A DNA stretch of 64,000 bases from Chryseobacterium sp. VAUSW3 (GTDB lineage: Bacteria > Bacteroidota > Bacteroidia > Flavobacteriales > Weeksellaceae), in the NCBI RefSeq assembly GCF_002205795.1, contig NZ_NIUY01000004.1:62001-126000 (forward strand), written 5' to 3'. The translations under genes and the position numbers were made by a program. Below the pieces are notes generated by a model, which worked only from the letters and a program-made list of their open reading frames with translations, made no database searches and was not told the DNA's origin. Below, piece by piece: positions 44,425 to 55,085 of this stretch (within the stretch, counting starts at the first letter, position 1; each line of letters opens with the position of its first letter).

Positions 44425-45450
44425 ATGTCATCTGTTTTCAACATACAAACCGAAGCTGATTTTGAGAAAAAATGTCTGGAAACTTTCCGTTATCAATATG
44501 AAAACGTGGAGGTTTACCGGAAATTTGTCGATTATCTGAACATTAATCCCGCGGAAATTGATGCCGTGGAAAAAATTCCGTTTCTGCCGATTGAGATGTT
44601 CAAAAATCATTTGGTTTTAGATAAAAATTCAAAGACTGAAAACTATTTTCAAAGTTCCGGGACGACTCAAATGACGCGTTCCAGGCATTTTATTGCTGAT
44701 TTTGGGCTTTACGAACAAAGTATTTACCAAAGTTTCGCGCAGTTTATCGGTAAACCGGAAGACTATATTTTCCTGGGTTTACTGCCCAATTATTCTGAAA
44801 ATCCGCATTCTTCCTTAATTTATATGGTCGATTTTCTCATGAAGAAATCGGCTAAACCGGAAAACGGCTACTTTCTGTATAATCATCAGGAACTTTTTGA
44901 TTTGCTGAAGCAGCTTTCAACCGAGAACAAGAAAGTTATTCTGTTCGGAGTTTCTTTCGCGTTGCTCGATTATCTGGATTTTTGTGATGCGGAACTACTT
45001 AAACATATAAACTCGGAGAATTTAACCGTTATTGAAACGGGCGGAATGAAAGGCCGTAAAGAGGAAATGACGAAAGACGAACTGCTCCGGATTTTGCAGA
45101 ACGGTTTCGGAACCGAAAAGATTTATTCTGAGTATTCGATGACGGAATTATTGTCGCAGGCTTATTCGCTGGGAGAAAATATCTACGAAAGTCCGAAATG
45201 GATTCGCATTTTAATCCGCAACACCGAAGATCCGTTTTCTTACCTTGACGCGGGCCGAACCGGTGCTATCAACATCATCGATCTGGCGAATATCCATTCC
45301 TGCAGTTTTATTGCGACCCAGGATTTAGGCAAAATCATAAACGATTTTGAGATGGCTTCATCAACTTCGTTTCTTCGCAATGGCAAATTTCAGGTTTTGG
45401 GAAGGATCGATCATTCGGATATTCGCGGGTGCAGCCTTTTGGTGTCTTAA
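44425..45450 (+). CDS. LuxE-like acyl-protein synthetase family protein
   Basis: The 341-residue protein has the AMP-binding/LuxE layout: IPFLPIEMFKNH, then QSSGTTQMTRSRH (phosphate loop), ETGGMKGRKEEM and SEYSMTELLSQAY. LuxE activates fatty acids in luciferase operons; related proteins in Bacteroidota lie in non-luminous contexts and may adenylate an acyl or other carboxylate. Here it is 4 bp after lpxH, hinting at a lipid or surface-polymer substrate. That is inference. Confidence 0.82.
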   Translation: MSSVFNIQTEADFEKKCLETFRYQYENVEVYRKFVDYLNINPAEIDAVEKIPFLPIEMFKNHLVLDKNSKTENYFQSSGTTQMTRSRHFIADFGLYEQSIYQSFAQFIGKPEDYIFLGLLPNYSENPHSSLIYMVDFLMKKSAKPENGYFLYNHQELFDLLKQLSTENKKVILFGVSFALLDYLDFCDAELLKHINSENLTVIETGGMKGRKEEMTKDELLRILQNGFGTEKIYSEYSMTELLSQAYSLGENIYESPKWIRILIRNTEDPFSYLDAGRTGAINIIDLANIHSCSFIATQDLGKIINDFEMASSTSFLRNGKFQVLGRIDHSDIRGCSLLVS

Positions 45451-45459
45451 TTCTTTAGT

Positions 45460-46002
45460 TTGATGATTAAAATAGAAGAGCTTACCTATAATTTCATTTC
45501 CCAATTTTATGATTTCGAGAAAGATTTGGTGCTGACCAATCATTTTCATTCCGATTGGGAAGCGGATATTATGGTCGTAAGTTCCGAAGGTTTCAGTCAT
45601 GAGTTTGAAATTAAATTCTCGAAAGCCGATTTCAAAAATGATTTCAAAAAACATTACAAGAATGCCAAGACAAAGGAAAAGTTTCTGAAACACGATAAAA
45701 TTTCTTGTGGAGATTATATCTGCAACCACTTCAGTTTCCTTTTGCCCATGGGAATGATTGATGCAGATTTGATTCCTGAACACTGCGGAATCATCGAATT
45801 TGACCACAATCCTGACAGTTGGAAAACCACTTTTCATGAAATCCGGAAACCCAAAAAAGTTCACGAAGAACAATTCTGGAATCTCGTGGATAAAGATTTG
45901 ATGCTTAAAATGATGGCGCGTAATTACTATTACAAAAAGCTCGAAGTGAAGGGGAAACTGGAGGAACTGATTTTGCCACCTCCTGTCTCCGGAAAAAAAT
46001 AA
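45460..46002 (+). CDS. PD-(D/E)XK nuclease-fold protein (MmcB-like)
   Basis: The 180-residue protein has a restriction-endonuclease-like active-site pattern, Asp36 in WEADIM followed by Glu50 and Lys52 in HEFEIKFS, that is D-X13-E-X-K. DFKKHYKNAK and CNHFSFLLP follow. Related sequences are described as MmcB-type DNA repair or DUF proteins. No metal dependence or DNA target is known. It follows the LuxE-like gene after 9 bp. The start may be either of two adjacent ATGs. Confidence 0.7.
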   Translation: MMIKIEELTYNFISQFYDFEKDLVLTNHFHSDWEADIMVVSSEGFSHEFEIKFSKADFKNDFKKHYKNAKTKEKFLKHDKISCGDYICNHFSFLLPMGMIDADLIPEHCGIIEFDHNPDSWKTTFHEIRKPKKVHEEQFWNLVDKDLMLKMMARNYYYKKLEVKGKLEELILPPPVSGKK

Positions 46003-46079
46003 ACTTTCCCAGGCAAATGTAGCACTGCTTTTGATGTTTAAAAGTATGTATTTACTAACTTTACAATAAAACGCACAGC

Positions 46080-46808
46080 ATGGCTTCAAATAAATTCAGG
46101 ATTATACTTTGGTCAGTCGGGATTTTACTGCTGATTTTTCTAGGTTTTTTTCTTTATCAGTTAACGCAGGCCGAATCGGTAAATTCAGTGATGACTTTGG
46201 TGATGTTGGTTCTCGGACTGATTCTTGGCGGTGTGATCGCTTTTCTGGCTTCTAAAAAATTAACTGCCGATCCCGCTGTAGTAAAAGAAAGTTCGCATAC
46301 GGTTGCCGAAAGCATGCGAAAGGTTTTCAAAATCGTTTCTGCGGAGGGACATTTTAATGAAATTTACAATTACGAAGAAAGTTCGAAGATTTTCAACTTT
46401 ATACCGTCGAAAAAGAAAGCGCTGGTCATTGTTCAGGCTAAAGTTCTGGTAGGTTACGATTTCGAGAAATTCAAATGGCAGATCGATGAACAGAAGCGTA
46501 CCGTGAAACTTGTGGATTTTCCTGCACCAGAGATTATTTCTACCGAAACCGATTACAAATATTACAATATTGAAGAGCAGTTCTTTAATCTTTTCAGCAA
46601 AGATGATCTCGCAAAAGTTCAGCAAAACGGCAAACAGCAGGTGATTGAAGCTGCGAAAAAATCTCACCTTCCCGAGGTCGCTGCCGAACAGATGCGCACG
46701 TTGCTTACCGAACTGTTGGCTGGTAAAAATTTTGTTCTGGAGAATCCTGCTAAAATCGCTGAAACCAAGAATCTGATCGATTACAGAAAGATGAACGGCA
46801 GCCAGTAA
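46080..46808 (+). CDS. DUF4230-family membrane protein
   Basis: The 242-residue protein has two N-terminal membrane helices (about 9-27 and about 36-58), then a cytoplasmic- or periplasmic-facing domain with FKIVSAEGHFNEIYNY and the DFPAPEII segment typical of DUF4230. Function unknown. The preceding AACTTTA box is an imperfect -7 element, so it may have its own promoter. Confidence 0.82.
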   Translation: MASNKFRIILWSVGILLLIFLGFFLYQLTQAESVNSVMTLVMLVLGLILGGVIAFLASKKLTADPAVVKESSHTVAESMRKVFKIVSAEGHFNEIYNYEESSKIFNFIPSKKKALVIVQAKVLVGYDFEKFKWQIDEQKRTVKLVDFPAPEIISTETDYKYYNIEEQFFNLFSKDDLAKVQQNGKQQVIEAAKKSHLPEVAAEQMRTLLTELLAGKNFVLENPAKIAETKNLIDYRKMNGSQ

Positions 46809-46933
46809 GTGCAGCAGCGTACGTACTTATTTAGATGATGAAAAGCAGTATTAAACTGCTTTGGAATATTAATGTTTAAATGCTTGTTTTGTCATAACTT
46901 TCACTACTTTTACATCCTAAAATTTTATCAACA

Positions 46934-49804
46934 ATGAAATATTTTTACACCCTCATTTTAGCCCTACTTTTACCGTATTTTGCTGTCGCACAGCAAGTTG
47001 TTTCGTATTCGGTAAATCCGGCAACTTTTGATGAAACCGATGCGATTACCGTAACTTTTACGGTAAATGAAGCCAATTTCGGCGTAGGAACTTCGCATGC
47101 GCTTTACTTATGGGCGTGGTCTTACGATTCGAACAATGTAAATGCTGATGCGCCGACGAACGGAACCTGGTCGGCCTCTAATCCTGCCAATAAACTCACG
47201 TATGTTTCGAGTTCGGGAACAACAGGAACTTATACTTTCACGATGAATACCGTGAAATCTTTTTATGGAAACCGTACCAATCCACTTTCAAAAATCGGTT
47301 TTCTGGTAAAAACGGTAGATGGGTCGGTTCAGTCCCAGGATATCGTGCTGAATGTAGGAAAGTTTCAGTTTAACCTTACCAATCCGCAACCGGGAAGTAC
47401 CAATGTTGTAAATTCCGGTACCGTGATTAATATCACCGGAACTTCTTCTCTGGCTGCGAATTACCAGGTAAAAGCTAATGGTGCTGTGGTTTATACCAGC
47501 GCTGCGCCATCTACCACACTGAATTTTCCGTACACTGTTACCCAGGATGCAACAATGGAAGTTACCGCTACCAATCCAGTTGACGCGAGTTCTGTTGCAA
47601 AAACTTTTACAGTTTCGCTGGCGCTTCCGGTGCAAACGGCACCAATTCCCGCGTATATGAAACAGGGAATCAGTTATGATCCTGCAGACCCCACCAAAGT
47701 TGGTCTTGCGCTTTATGCTCCCGGCAAAGCTTATGTCCACGTCATCGGAAGTTTCAATAACTGGACGGTGAGTGCGAATTATCTCATGAAAAGAGATACG
47801 ACCAATTCTAATCTTTACTGGATTGAAATTACCGGTCTTACACCGCAGCAGATTTATACGTTCCAGTACAGAACTGCCGACGGAATTAAGGTTGCGGATC
47901 CTTATTCACCTTTGGTGCTGTCGCCTTACGATGATCCGTATATCAATCAGAACGCGATGGTTTATCCTGATTTACCAGCTTATCCTGCCGGACAAAGTTT
48001 TGAAGTTTCTGTAATTCAGACTGCAAAACCGGCTTATCCGTGGGTCGTAAACAATTTCAATAAACCTGCAAAAGAGAATTTAATTGTATATGAACTTCTG
48101 GTAAGGGATTTCACTACTCAGAAAACATGGCAGTCTCTGATTGATAAAATTGCATATTTAAAATCCCTGAAAATTAACGCAGTGGAACTGATGCCGGTGA
48201 TGGAATTCGACGGGAACAATTCCTGGGGTTATAATACCGGTTTCCATTATGCCCTTGACAAAGCGTACGGAACTCCGGAAAAATTCAAAGAATTTATCGA
48301 TCTATGCCACCAGAACGGTATAGCAGTTATTCTTGATATTGCATTGAATCATGCGACCGGACGTAGCCCTATCGAAAGAATGTGGATGGTAGATCCTGAT
48401 GGCGACGGTTTTGGTGATCCTGCTGCGGATAATCCTTATTTCAACCAGGTAGCAAAACATTCTTACAGCGTATTTAATGACTTTAACCACTCAAAAGCTG
48501 AAACCAAATATTATGTAGACCGTGTTATTGAACATTGGATTAAAGAATACAAAGTTGACGGATTCCGTTGGGATTTAACGAAAGGATTTACGCAAAACTG
48601 TACTGCAGGTGATGATGCGTGTACCAACGCTTACCAACAGGACAGGGTGAATATTTTAAGAGGATATGCTGACAAACAGTGGAGCTATGATCCTACTTCC
48701 TATATTATTTTTGAACATTTAGGAACGGATTCTGAAGAAGCGCAATGGGCAAATTACCGCATAGCAGAGGGAAAAGGAGTGATGATGTGGGATAAACATA
48801 CGAACGCTTATAACCAGAATACCATGGGATTTGCCGCAAGCAGCAATTTCAGCAGGGTAGATTTTGAAGCCCACGGTTTCTCCGAGAGAAGAGCGATGAG
48901 TTATGGCGAAAGTCATGATGAAGAAAGAATCATGTACAAAAACATCAATTTCGGCGCTTCTACCGCGGGTTACAGCACCAGAGACCTTAACAATGCGCTG
49001 GAAAGACAGAAAGCTTATGGTGCCGTGTTCTTAACTGTTCCGGGACCGAAAATGATCTGGCAGTTCGCTGAATTAGGTTTTGATAAAAGCATCTATACCT
49101 GTGAAGACGGCGTTACCGTAAACACTGAATCCGATGCGATTCCCGGCGACTGTAAACTAAGCCCGAAACCCACCGCTTTTGGTTTGGGTTATGATACAGA
49201 TGCTGCAAGAAAATCGGTTTACGATACCTGGGCGAAAATTTTGGAACTCAGACTTGCCAACGAAGTTTTCAATACAAAAACTTTCACGGTAGAATCCGGT
49301 AATCTTATGCCGCGGATTTATATCTGGAATAACGCTGCAGCCAGTGCGCTGAAAAATGTAGTGATCCTTGCCAACTTTACTTTAACGCCGCAAAACGTCG
49401 TTCCGGATTTTCCTTATACCGGAAGTTGGGTGAATTTAATGGACAATACTTCAGTTTCTGTTTCAAGTACCACGGCACCGATTACGATTGAGCCGGGAGG
49501 TTTCAGGATTTTCGGAAATGCCTCTGCTTTGGCAACGGATGAAGCCGGATCTGTTAAAAATGAAGTTTCTTTAACCTTGACTCAGAATCCGGTAACGAAC
49601 GGAACAGCAAACCTGAGATATACCAACGCGAAAAACGGAACAGTGGCCATTTATGACTTAACCGGCGCTTTGGTAAAAACACTGAAAGTAACGAAAGATA
49701 ACGGTGATGAAGCTATTTCCATCAGCGGATTGAAATCAGGAATGTATTTAATTCAGCTGAAATCCGACAAAGGAGTTGCTGTTACCAAAATGATGGTGAA
49801 ATAA
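46934..49804 (+). CDS. T9SS-secreted GH13 amylase/pullulanase-like protein
   Basis: The 956-residue protein has a signal peptide ending AVAQ, two N-terminal beta-sandwich modules and a CBM48-like module (VIGSFNNWTV). A GH13 catalytic domain follows with DIALNHATG, DGFRWDLTKG (nucleophile), IFEHLGTDSEE (acid/base) and GESHDEERI (transition-state Asp). The C-terminus is a type IX secretion sorting domain, from NPVTNGTANLRY to LIQLKSDKGVAV and KMMVK. It should be exported to the cell surface and act on starch, glycogen or pullulan. Confidence 0.93.
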   Translation: MKYFYTLILALLLPYFAVAQQVVSYSVNPATFDETDAITVTFTVNEANFGVGTSHALYLWAWSYDSNNVNADAPTNGTWSASNPANKLTYVSSSGTTGTYTFTMNTVKSFYGNRTNPLSKIGFLVKTVDGSVQSQDIVLNVGKFQFNLTNPQPGSTNVVNSGTVINITGTSSLAANYQVKANGAVVYTSAAPSTTLNFPYTVTQDATMEVTATNPVDASSVAKTFTVSLALPVQTAPIPAYMKQGISYDPADPTKVGLALYAPGKAYVHVIGSFNNWTVSANYLMKRDTTNSNLYWIEITGLTPQQIYTFQYRTADGIKVADPYSPLVLSPYDDPYINQNAMVYPDLPAYPAGQSFEVSVIQTAKPAYPWVVNNFNKPAKENLIVYELLVRDFTTQKTWQSLIDKIAYLKSLKINAVELMPVMEFDGNNSWGYNTGFHYALDKAYGTPEKFKEFIDLCHQNGIAVILDIALNHATGRSPIERMWMVDPDGDGFGDPAADNPYFNQVAKHSYSVFNDFNHSKAETKYYVDRVIEHWIKEYKVDGFRWDLTKGFTQNCTAGDDACTNAYQQDRVNILRGYADKQWSYDPTSYIIFEHLGTDSEEAQWANYRIAEGKGVMMWDKHTNAYNQNTMGFAASSNFSRVDFEAHGFSERRAMSYGESHDEERIMYKNINFGASTAGYSTRDLNNALERQKAYGAVFLTVPGPKMIWQFAELGFDKSIYTCEDGVTVNTESDAIPGDCKLSPKPTAFGLGYDTDAARKSVYDTWAKILELRLANEVFNTKTFTVESGNLMPRIYIWNNAAASALKNVVILANFTLTPQNVVPDFPYTGSWVNLMDNTSVSVSSTTAPITIEPGGFRIFGNASALATDEAGSVKNEVSLTLTQNPVTNGTANLRYTNAKNGTVAIYDLTGALVKTLKVTKDNGDEAISISGLKSGMYLIQLKSDKGVAVTKMMVK

Positions 49805-49825
49805 TCATCTTAAGATAAAAGAGAG

Positions 49826-49858
49826 AAACGGTTCGCAGATTTGCGGACCGTTTTTTTT
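49826..49858. terminator. Bidirectional terminator between the amylase and MpaB-like genes
   Basis: AAACGGTTCGCA (49826-49837) pairs with TGCGGACCGTTT (49842-49853) with one G-T wobble, followed by a run of T. Confidence 0.85.
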
Positions 49859-51062
49859 AATACTGAAAATCTTTTGGAGTGTGTTTGATATAGTCTTCCA
49901 GGACTTTCATCTGGTCTTTATGGCCAATTTCAACCAGTTTTCTGTTTTTCCTGGGATCGTCAAGATTATAAATCTGCTGTGCAATCTGATTGGCTTTAAT
50001 GATGAATTTAGGAAAAACCGCAGTCACCGCCACCTTTGGAATCTGCAGCCTTTCGTTAATTTCCCTGTCGAGCAGAAACCAGTTCATGCTCTGGTGAAGA
50101 TTCAGCAGAAGTTTGCGCTGAAAAGGATATTTGTAAATGGTGCTTTCCAGGTTTTCTGCCAGAAGTGCCTGAGCAAGCTGTACAGAATCTTCGTCGCCTT
50201 GATCCTGAAGGGTGCTCCATAAATAGAGCTGTTCCACGGCCTGCTGCCTGTTTTCCGGAAGGTATTCCGTGGGAATCCCGAGAAGATAACCAATATATTT
50301 CCAGAGATGAAAAACACCTCCTTCTTCTTTTTCCGAAATCTTAACGCCGAGTTTCTTAAGTCCCTGCATCAAGACGAGGCTGAAGCCCGTATAAGTCGCA
50401 ATCATGTCCCAGAAGTTGATCGGTTCGCCCCAAATTTCGTAATCCCAGTCTTTTCCTTTTTCTTTAATTTTCAGTCTTGCGTAAGAATGCATGAGTCTTG
50501 TTCTTATAATGAGCTGGTAGGCTTCAGAATTGACTTTCAGAGCATCTTCCCGGGTTACATGAACCCAGAATTCGAGCGTATCTTTCAGACGTTTTACGGC
50601 GCCTTTTTTAAGTGCTCCCGTAAAAATTAAGGGTTTGTTGAGATAAGCATAATCATAGCCGCCCATGAGGACAAAATCGCGAAGAATAATCAGTGCGTTG
50701 GTTCCGCTTCTCATGCAGAGTCTTGCACCGTTGTTGGCTAAATCTTCATCAAACCAGTTTGGGACCTCCTGCATCTGGAGAAAAAATCTTTTTAAACTTT
50801 CCGGCTCATCAGCGTTTTCGGAGATCTTTGAGGTTGAATATTTCTTAATCAGGGCACTGGCTTCCGGATAAGGAAGTTTCAGGTAGGTTTCTTTCACCAG
50901 ATCATCACTCAAATCATCCACCTCATGATAAAGTGACGCATATTTTTCAAAATTACCGAGATCGGGTGTAACATCTGCCCAATCCAAAAGTTCTTTTCCA
51001 TTGCCTTTTTCCCAAAAATTTTTGAAATGCGGAGCGTTGTGAAATCGGGGTTCAGCCTTCAT
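49857..51062 (-). CDS. MpaB/latex-clearing-type oxygenase family protein
   Basis: The 401-residue protein belongs to the DUF2236/ER-bound oxygenase (mpaB/rubber oxygenase) family. The conserved core is RTRLMHSYARLKI and WGEPINFWDMIATYTGFS, with His and Arg thought to hold a haem b or metal. In fungi MpaB cleaves a terpenoid side chain, and Lcp cleaves polyisoprene. The bacterial relatives' substrates are unknown. No signal peptide. It stands alone, converging on the amylase gene. Confidence 0.83.
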   Translation of the reverse strand: MKAEPRFHNAPHFKNFWEKGNGKELLDWADVTPDLGNFEKYASLYHEVDDLSDDLVKETYLKLPYPEASALIKKYSTSKISENADEPESLKRFFLQMQEVPNWFDEDLANNGARLCMRSGTNALIILRDFVLMGGYDYAYLNKPLIFTGALKKGAVKRLKDTLEFWVHVTREDALKVNSEAYQLIIRTRLMHSYARLKIKEKGKDWDYEIWGEPINFWDMIATYTGFSLVLMQGLKKLGVKISEKEEGGVFHLWKYIGYLLGIPTEYLPENRQQAVEQLYLWSTLQDQGDEDSVQLAQALLAENLESTIYKYPFQRKLLLNLHQSMNWFLLDREINERLQIPKVAVTAVFPKFIIKANQIAQQIYNLDDPRKNRKLVEIGHKDQMKVLEDYIKHTPKDFQY

Positions 51063-51195
51063 TAATTCGTGTTTTTACAATTTCGGTTCAAAAAATTAAA
51101 TTACAGGATTGCAATCTTCAAGCCATTAAAGTTACAAATTATTGATACTCTAGTAAAGTAAAATGCTAAAAGCAGAAATGCTGTTTTGAATAGGT

Positions 51196-51203
51196 TATCT
51201 TTG
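51196..51203 (+). promoter_or_regulatory. -7 promoter box of the DEAD-box helicase
   Basis: TATCTTTG, 19 bp upstream of the ATG at 51223. Confidence 0.55.
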
Positions 51204-51222
51204 CAAATTAAACTAAAATTAT

Positions 51223-52365
51223 ATGTCTTTTGAATCTTTAGGCTTGTCACACAATATTATAAAATCGGTAAGAAAACTTGGTTTTCTGAAACCTTTTCCA
51301 ATCCAGGAGCAAACCGTTCCGGTGATCTTATCGGGGAAAGACCTGATGGGAATTGCCCAAACAGGATCGGGTAAAACGGCCTGTTTTGTAATGCCAATTC
51401 TGGAAAAACTTCAGGACGAAGAAGTGAAAAAAGACAGAAATATTCAGATTTTGGTTTTAGCGCCGACACGGGAACTGGTGATTCAGATTGATGAGGTTTT
51501 CAGGGCTTTTACCGAAAATCTGAGGCGGGAAATCCGTACCATGGCAGTTTTCGGCGGGGTTTCAATCAATCCGCAAATGAAAGGAATGTTCGGCGTAGAG
51601 GTTTTGGTGGCAACACCGGGAAGATTGCTTGATTTAATTGAGCATAAAGCATTGAGTATTTCTAAAATCAGTCACCTCGTTATTGATGAAGCCGATAAAA
51701 TGTTCCAGTTAGGATTTGAAGAGGAAATGAATAAGCTCTTCGCCATGATGCCTTCCAAAAAACAGACGGTTTTATTTTCCGCAACGCTCAACGATAAAGT
51801 CGAAGAAATCAAAAAACGTCTGACCATCAATCCGGTCCTCGTAGAAATTAAAGCCGAAGAAGTTGATCTCGATAAGATTACGCAACTTGTTTATCATGTT
51901 GCTGAAGAAAGAAAAGGTCCGTTTTTAAGATATTTACTAAAAGAAAAAAATATCAGGCAGGCTTTAGTTTTTACTTCGTCCACAAGAAGTGCCGACAATC
52001 TGGCAGAAAAACTCAAGAAAAATAAAATTCCTGCAACCGCTGTTCACGGTAAAAAATCCCAGGGTTCGAGATCCGGAAATTTAAGAGATTTTAAAGAAGG
52101 CGAAACTCAAATCCTTGTCGCTACAGATCTTATTGGGCGTGGAATTCATATTGAGTCTTTAGAATATGTCATCAATTACGAGCTACCACGTTCACCGTTG
52201 GATTATGTGCACCGTATCGGCAGAACCGGCCGTGCGTTGGAGTCCGGAACTGCAATTACTCTGCTGACGGACGACGAACTGCAGCATTTCCGGGTGATCC
52301 AGAAAAAGATGGGCAAACGGGTAGAACTTATAAGAACGGAAGACATTAATCTTCACGGATATTAA
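51223..52365 (+). CDS. DEAD-box RNA helicase
   Basis: The 380-residue helicase has all motifs: Q motif FPIQEQT, AQTGSGKT, APTRELV, TPGRLLD, DEADKM, SAT, TSSTRSA, VATDLIGRGI and HRIGRTGR. It ends soon after the core and lacks the long basic tail of RhlE or CsdA. A role in ribosome assembly or mRNA turnover, possibly cold-induced, is family inference. It shares a terminator with converging gapA. Confidence 0.93.
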   Translation: MSFESLGLSHNIIKSVRKLGFLKPFPIQEQTVPVILSGKDLMGIAQTGSGKTACFVMPILEKLQDEEVKKDRNIQILVLAPTRELVIQIDEVFRAFTENLRREIRTMAVFGGVSINPQMKGMFGVEVLVATPGRLLDLIEHKALSISKISHLVIDEADKMFQLGFEEEMNKLFAMMPSKKQTVLFSATLNDKVEEIKKRLTINPVLVEIKAEEVDLDKITQLVYHVAEERKGPFLRYLLKEKNIRQALVFTSSTRSADNLAEKLKKNKIPATAVHGKKSQGSRSGNLRDFKEGETQILVATDLIGRGIHIESLEYVINYELPRSPLDYVHRIGRTGRALESGTAITLLTDDELQHFRVIQKKMGKRVELIRTEDINLHGY

Positions 52366-52378
52366 CCGAAAAACATAA

Positions 52379-52406
52379 AAAACCTCTCAAAGCTGAGAGG
52401 TTTTTA
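52379..52406. terminator. Bidirectional terminator between the helicase and gapA
   Basis: AAAACCTCTCA (52379-52389) pairs with TGAGAGGTTTT (52394-52404) around a 4-nt loop. Confidence 0.85.
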
Positions 52407-52431
52407 TTGTTTTGGATTGTTTGTTCAGTTC

Positions 52432-53454
<1,023 letters not shown>

Positions 53455-53492
53455 TTATTTAACGTTTATTATTTTAAAGAAAGGTTTTCCCT

Positions 53493-54479
53493 CTAAATCG
53501 CCAGTATTTCTGAAAGCTTCAGTAAATTTTGATCAATCTCGTTATGTTTTTTAATGGCTTCTTCAAAAGGGGTATACACCAGGTTATTGGACTGCATTCC
53601 TGCCATCTTGTTGGTTTTTCCTGCCATTAAACCTATTACCGCGCCATATCCCAGGCGGCTTGCTAAAACCCGGTCGGCACAGCTTGGTGAGCCACCTCTC
53701 TGGATATGCCCCAGAATTGCTACACGGATATCATAATCCGGGAATCCTGCTTTTGTAGCTTTTGCCAGATCGTAGATGCTGCCCAGTTTTTCACCTTCGG
53801 CAACGACTACAATACTTGAAGTTTTTCCGGCTTTTTCTGCTTTTTCAAATGTTTCGAAAAGATCATCGATGCTGTCTTTTCGTTCAGGAATCAGAATATC
53901 AACTGCTCCGGTAGCAATCCCGCTGTTCAAAGCAATAAATCCCGCGTCGCGTCCCATTACTTCTACAAAAAATACCCGGTTGTGGGAGGTTGCTGTATCC
54001 CGGATTTTGTCGATGGCTTCCATCGCGGTATTCAGAGCGGTATCGTAGCCAATGGTATTGTCCGTTCCGAAAATATCGTTGTCGATGGTTCCCGGAATAC
54101 CGATAACCTTGACTCCGAATTCTTCGTTGAAAATTTTTGCGCCGGTAAAAGTACCGTCACCGCCGATGCATACTAAACCGTCGATTCCGCGTTTTACCAA
54201 GTTATCGTAAGCTTTTTTCCGCCCTTCTTTGGTTTTGAATTCCAACGATCTTGCAGATCTCAGAATGGTGCCTCCGGCTCCGATGATGTTTTTCACCGAC
54301 CGTGGTCCCATTTTAGTAAAATCATCATTAATAAGACCATTGTAGCCTTCTCTTACACCATAACATTCTATTTTAAAATGACTTGCAGTTCGTACTACCG
54401 CTCTCAATGCGGCGTTCATCCCCGGGGCATCACCACCTGAGGTGAAAACCGCTATCTTTTTTACTGCACTTTCTTCCAT
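53493..54479 (-). CDS. pfkA: 6-phosphofructokinase
   Basis: The 328-residue ATP-type enzyme commits fructose-6-phosphate to glycolysis. The ATP site is GGDAPGMNAAL and GGDGTFTGA; the fructose site is PGTIDNDIFGTDNTIG and MGRDAGFIAL. Gly in GGDGT is the ATP- rather than PPi-type residue. A TAAATTTG -7 box lies 18 bp upstream of the ATG. gapA follows. Confidence 0.96.
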   Translation of the reverse strand: MEESAVKKIAVFTSGGDAPGMNAALRAVVRTASHFKIECYGVREGYNGLINDDFTKMGPRSVKNIIGAGGTILRSARSLEFKTKEGRKKAYDNLVKRGIDGLVCIGGDGTFTGAKIFNEEFGVKVIGIPGTIDNDIFGTDNTIGYDTALNTAMEAIDKIRDTATSHNRVFFVEVMGRDAGFIALNSGIATGAVDILIPERKDSIDDLFETFEKAEKAGKTSSIVVVAEGEKLGSIYDLAKATKAGFPDYDIRVAILGHIQRGGSPSCADRVLASRLGYGAVIGLMAGKTNKMAGMQSNNLVYTPFEEAIKKHNEIDQNLLKLSEILAI

Positions 54480-54497
54480 ATATTAAAATTTTCAGCA

Positions 54498-54505
54498 CAA
54501 ATTTA
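54498..54505 (-). promoter_or_regulatory. -7 promoter box of pfkA-gapA
   Basis: TAAATTTG on the minus strand, 18 bp upstream of the ATG at 54479. Confidence 0.55.
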
Positions 54506-54626
54506 CAAAATCTCTCTCAAATATTGGCCTAACATTTAACAGCTTTGGAATATCATTTAAAATTAATATCATCACCCAAATGGGCGGTGAACCTCAGGTT
54601 TAATTTTTTAATCTGCAAATATTGAT

Positions 54627-54634
54627 TAATTTTG
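54627..54634 (+). promoter_or_regulatory. -7 promoter box of the TonB-receptor operon
   Basis: TAATTTTG ends 4 bp before the ATG at 54639, implying a leaderless first gene. Confidence 0.6.
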
Positions 54635-54638
54635 CGGA

Positions 54639-54995
54639 ATGTTGAGAAATAAAACATATCAGCGATTGGCAGCCGTAATTTTTACAGCGGTTTATCTTTT
54701 CGTGGCTTTGTTCTCACAGAATATTCACAATCACAGCAGTGGTGAAGTTTTCAAGGAATTTAATTTTAAGAAAACAGAAAAAACTTATTCGCAAGGTCAT
54801 TTGTCACAGGAATTTACCGACTGCTTGTCCTGTCATCTGCTTCACGACGGTCATTCTCTGGTTCCGGAGGATTTTCAGTTCAAATTTGTGCAGCCCGATG
54901 ATTTTCAGAAAGAAATTTTCGCCTATGCACAGCGGTTTTCTAAACTTGAAAACCGTTACTTCCAACTTCGCGGTCCTCCATCAAATTTCATTTAA
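54639..54995 (+). CDS. Small membrane-anchored Cys/His-rich protein upstream of a TonB receptor
   Basis: The 118-residue protein has one N-terminal membrane helix (about 10-28), then HNHSSGE and a CLSCHLLHDGHS cluster, with a Tyr/Phe-rich tail FQLRGPPSNFI. The CxxCH string and four nearby His could bind a metal or haem; with only one helix it is not a typical cytochrome. It is 90 bp upstream of the TonB receptor. I do not recognise the family by name. A role in metal uptake or sensing is inferred from context. Confidence 0.7.
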   Translation: MLRNKTYQRLAAVIFTAVYLFVALFSQNIHNHSSGEVFKEFNFKKTEKTYSQGHLSQEFTDCLSCHLLHDGHSLVPEDFQFKFVQPDDFQKEIFAYAQRFSKLENRYFQLRGPPSNFI

Positions 54996-55085
54996 ATTAC
55001 ACATTTCCAGTGAAATGTATTGTTAAAGGTTTTTGACTAAATCTTTAAAGTTTTCGTATTTGATTAATTTGAAATTTACATTTAA

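Noticed and set aside
45361-46089. 242-codon minus-strand open frame
   Set aside because: Antisense to the LuxE-like tail and PD-(D/E)XK genes; product is Phe/Ile/His-rich shadow sequence.
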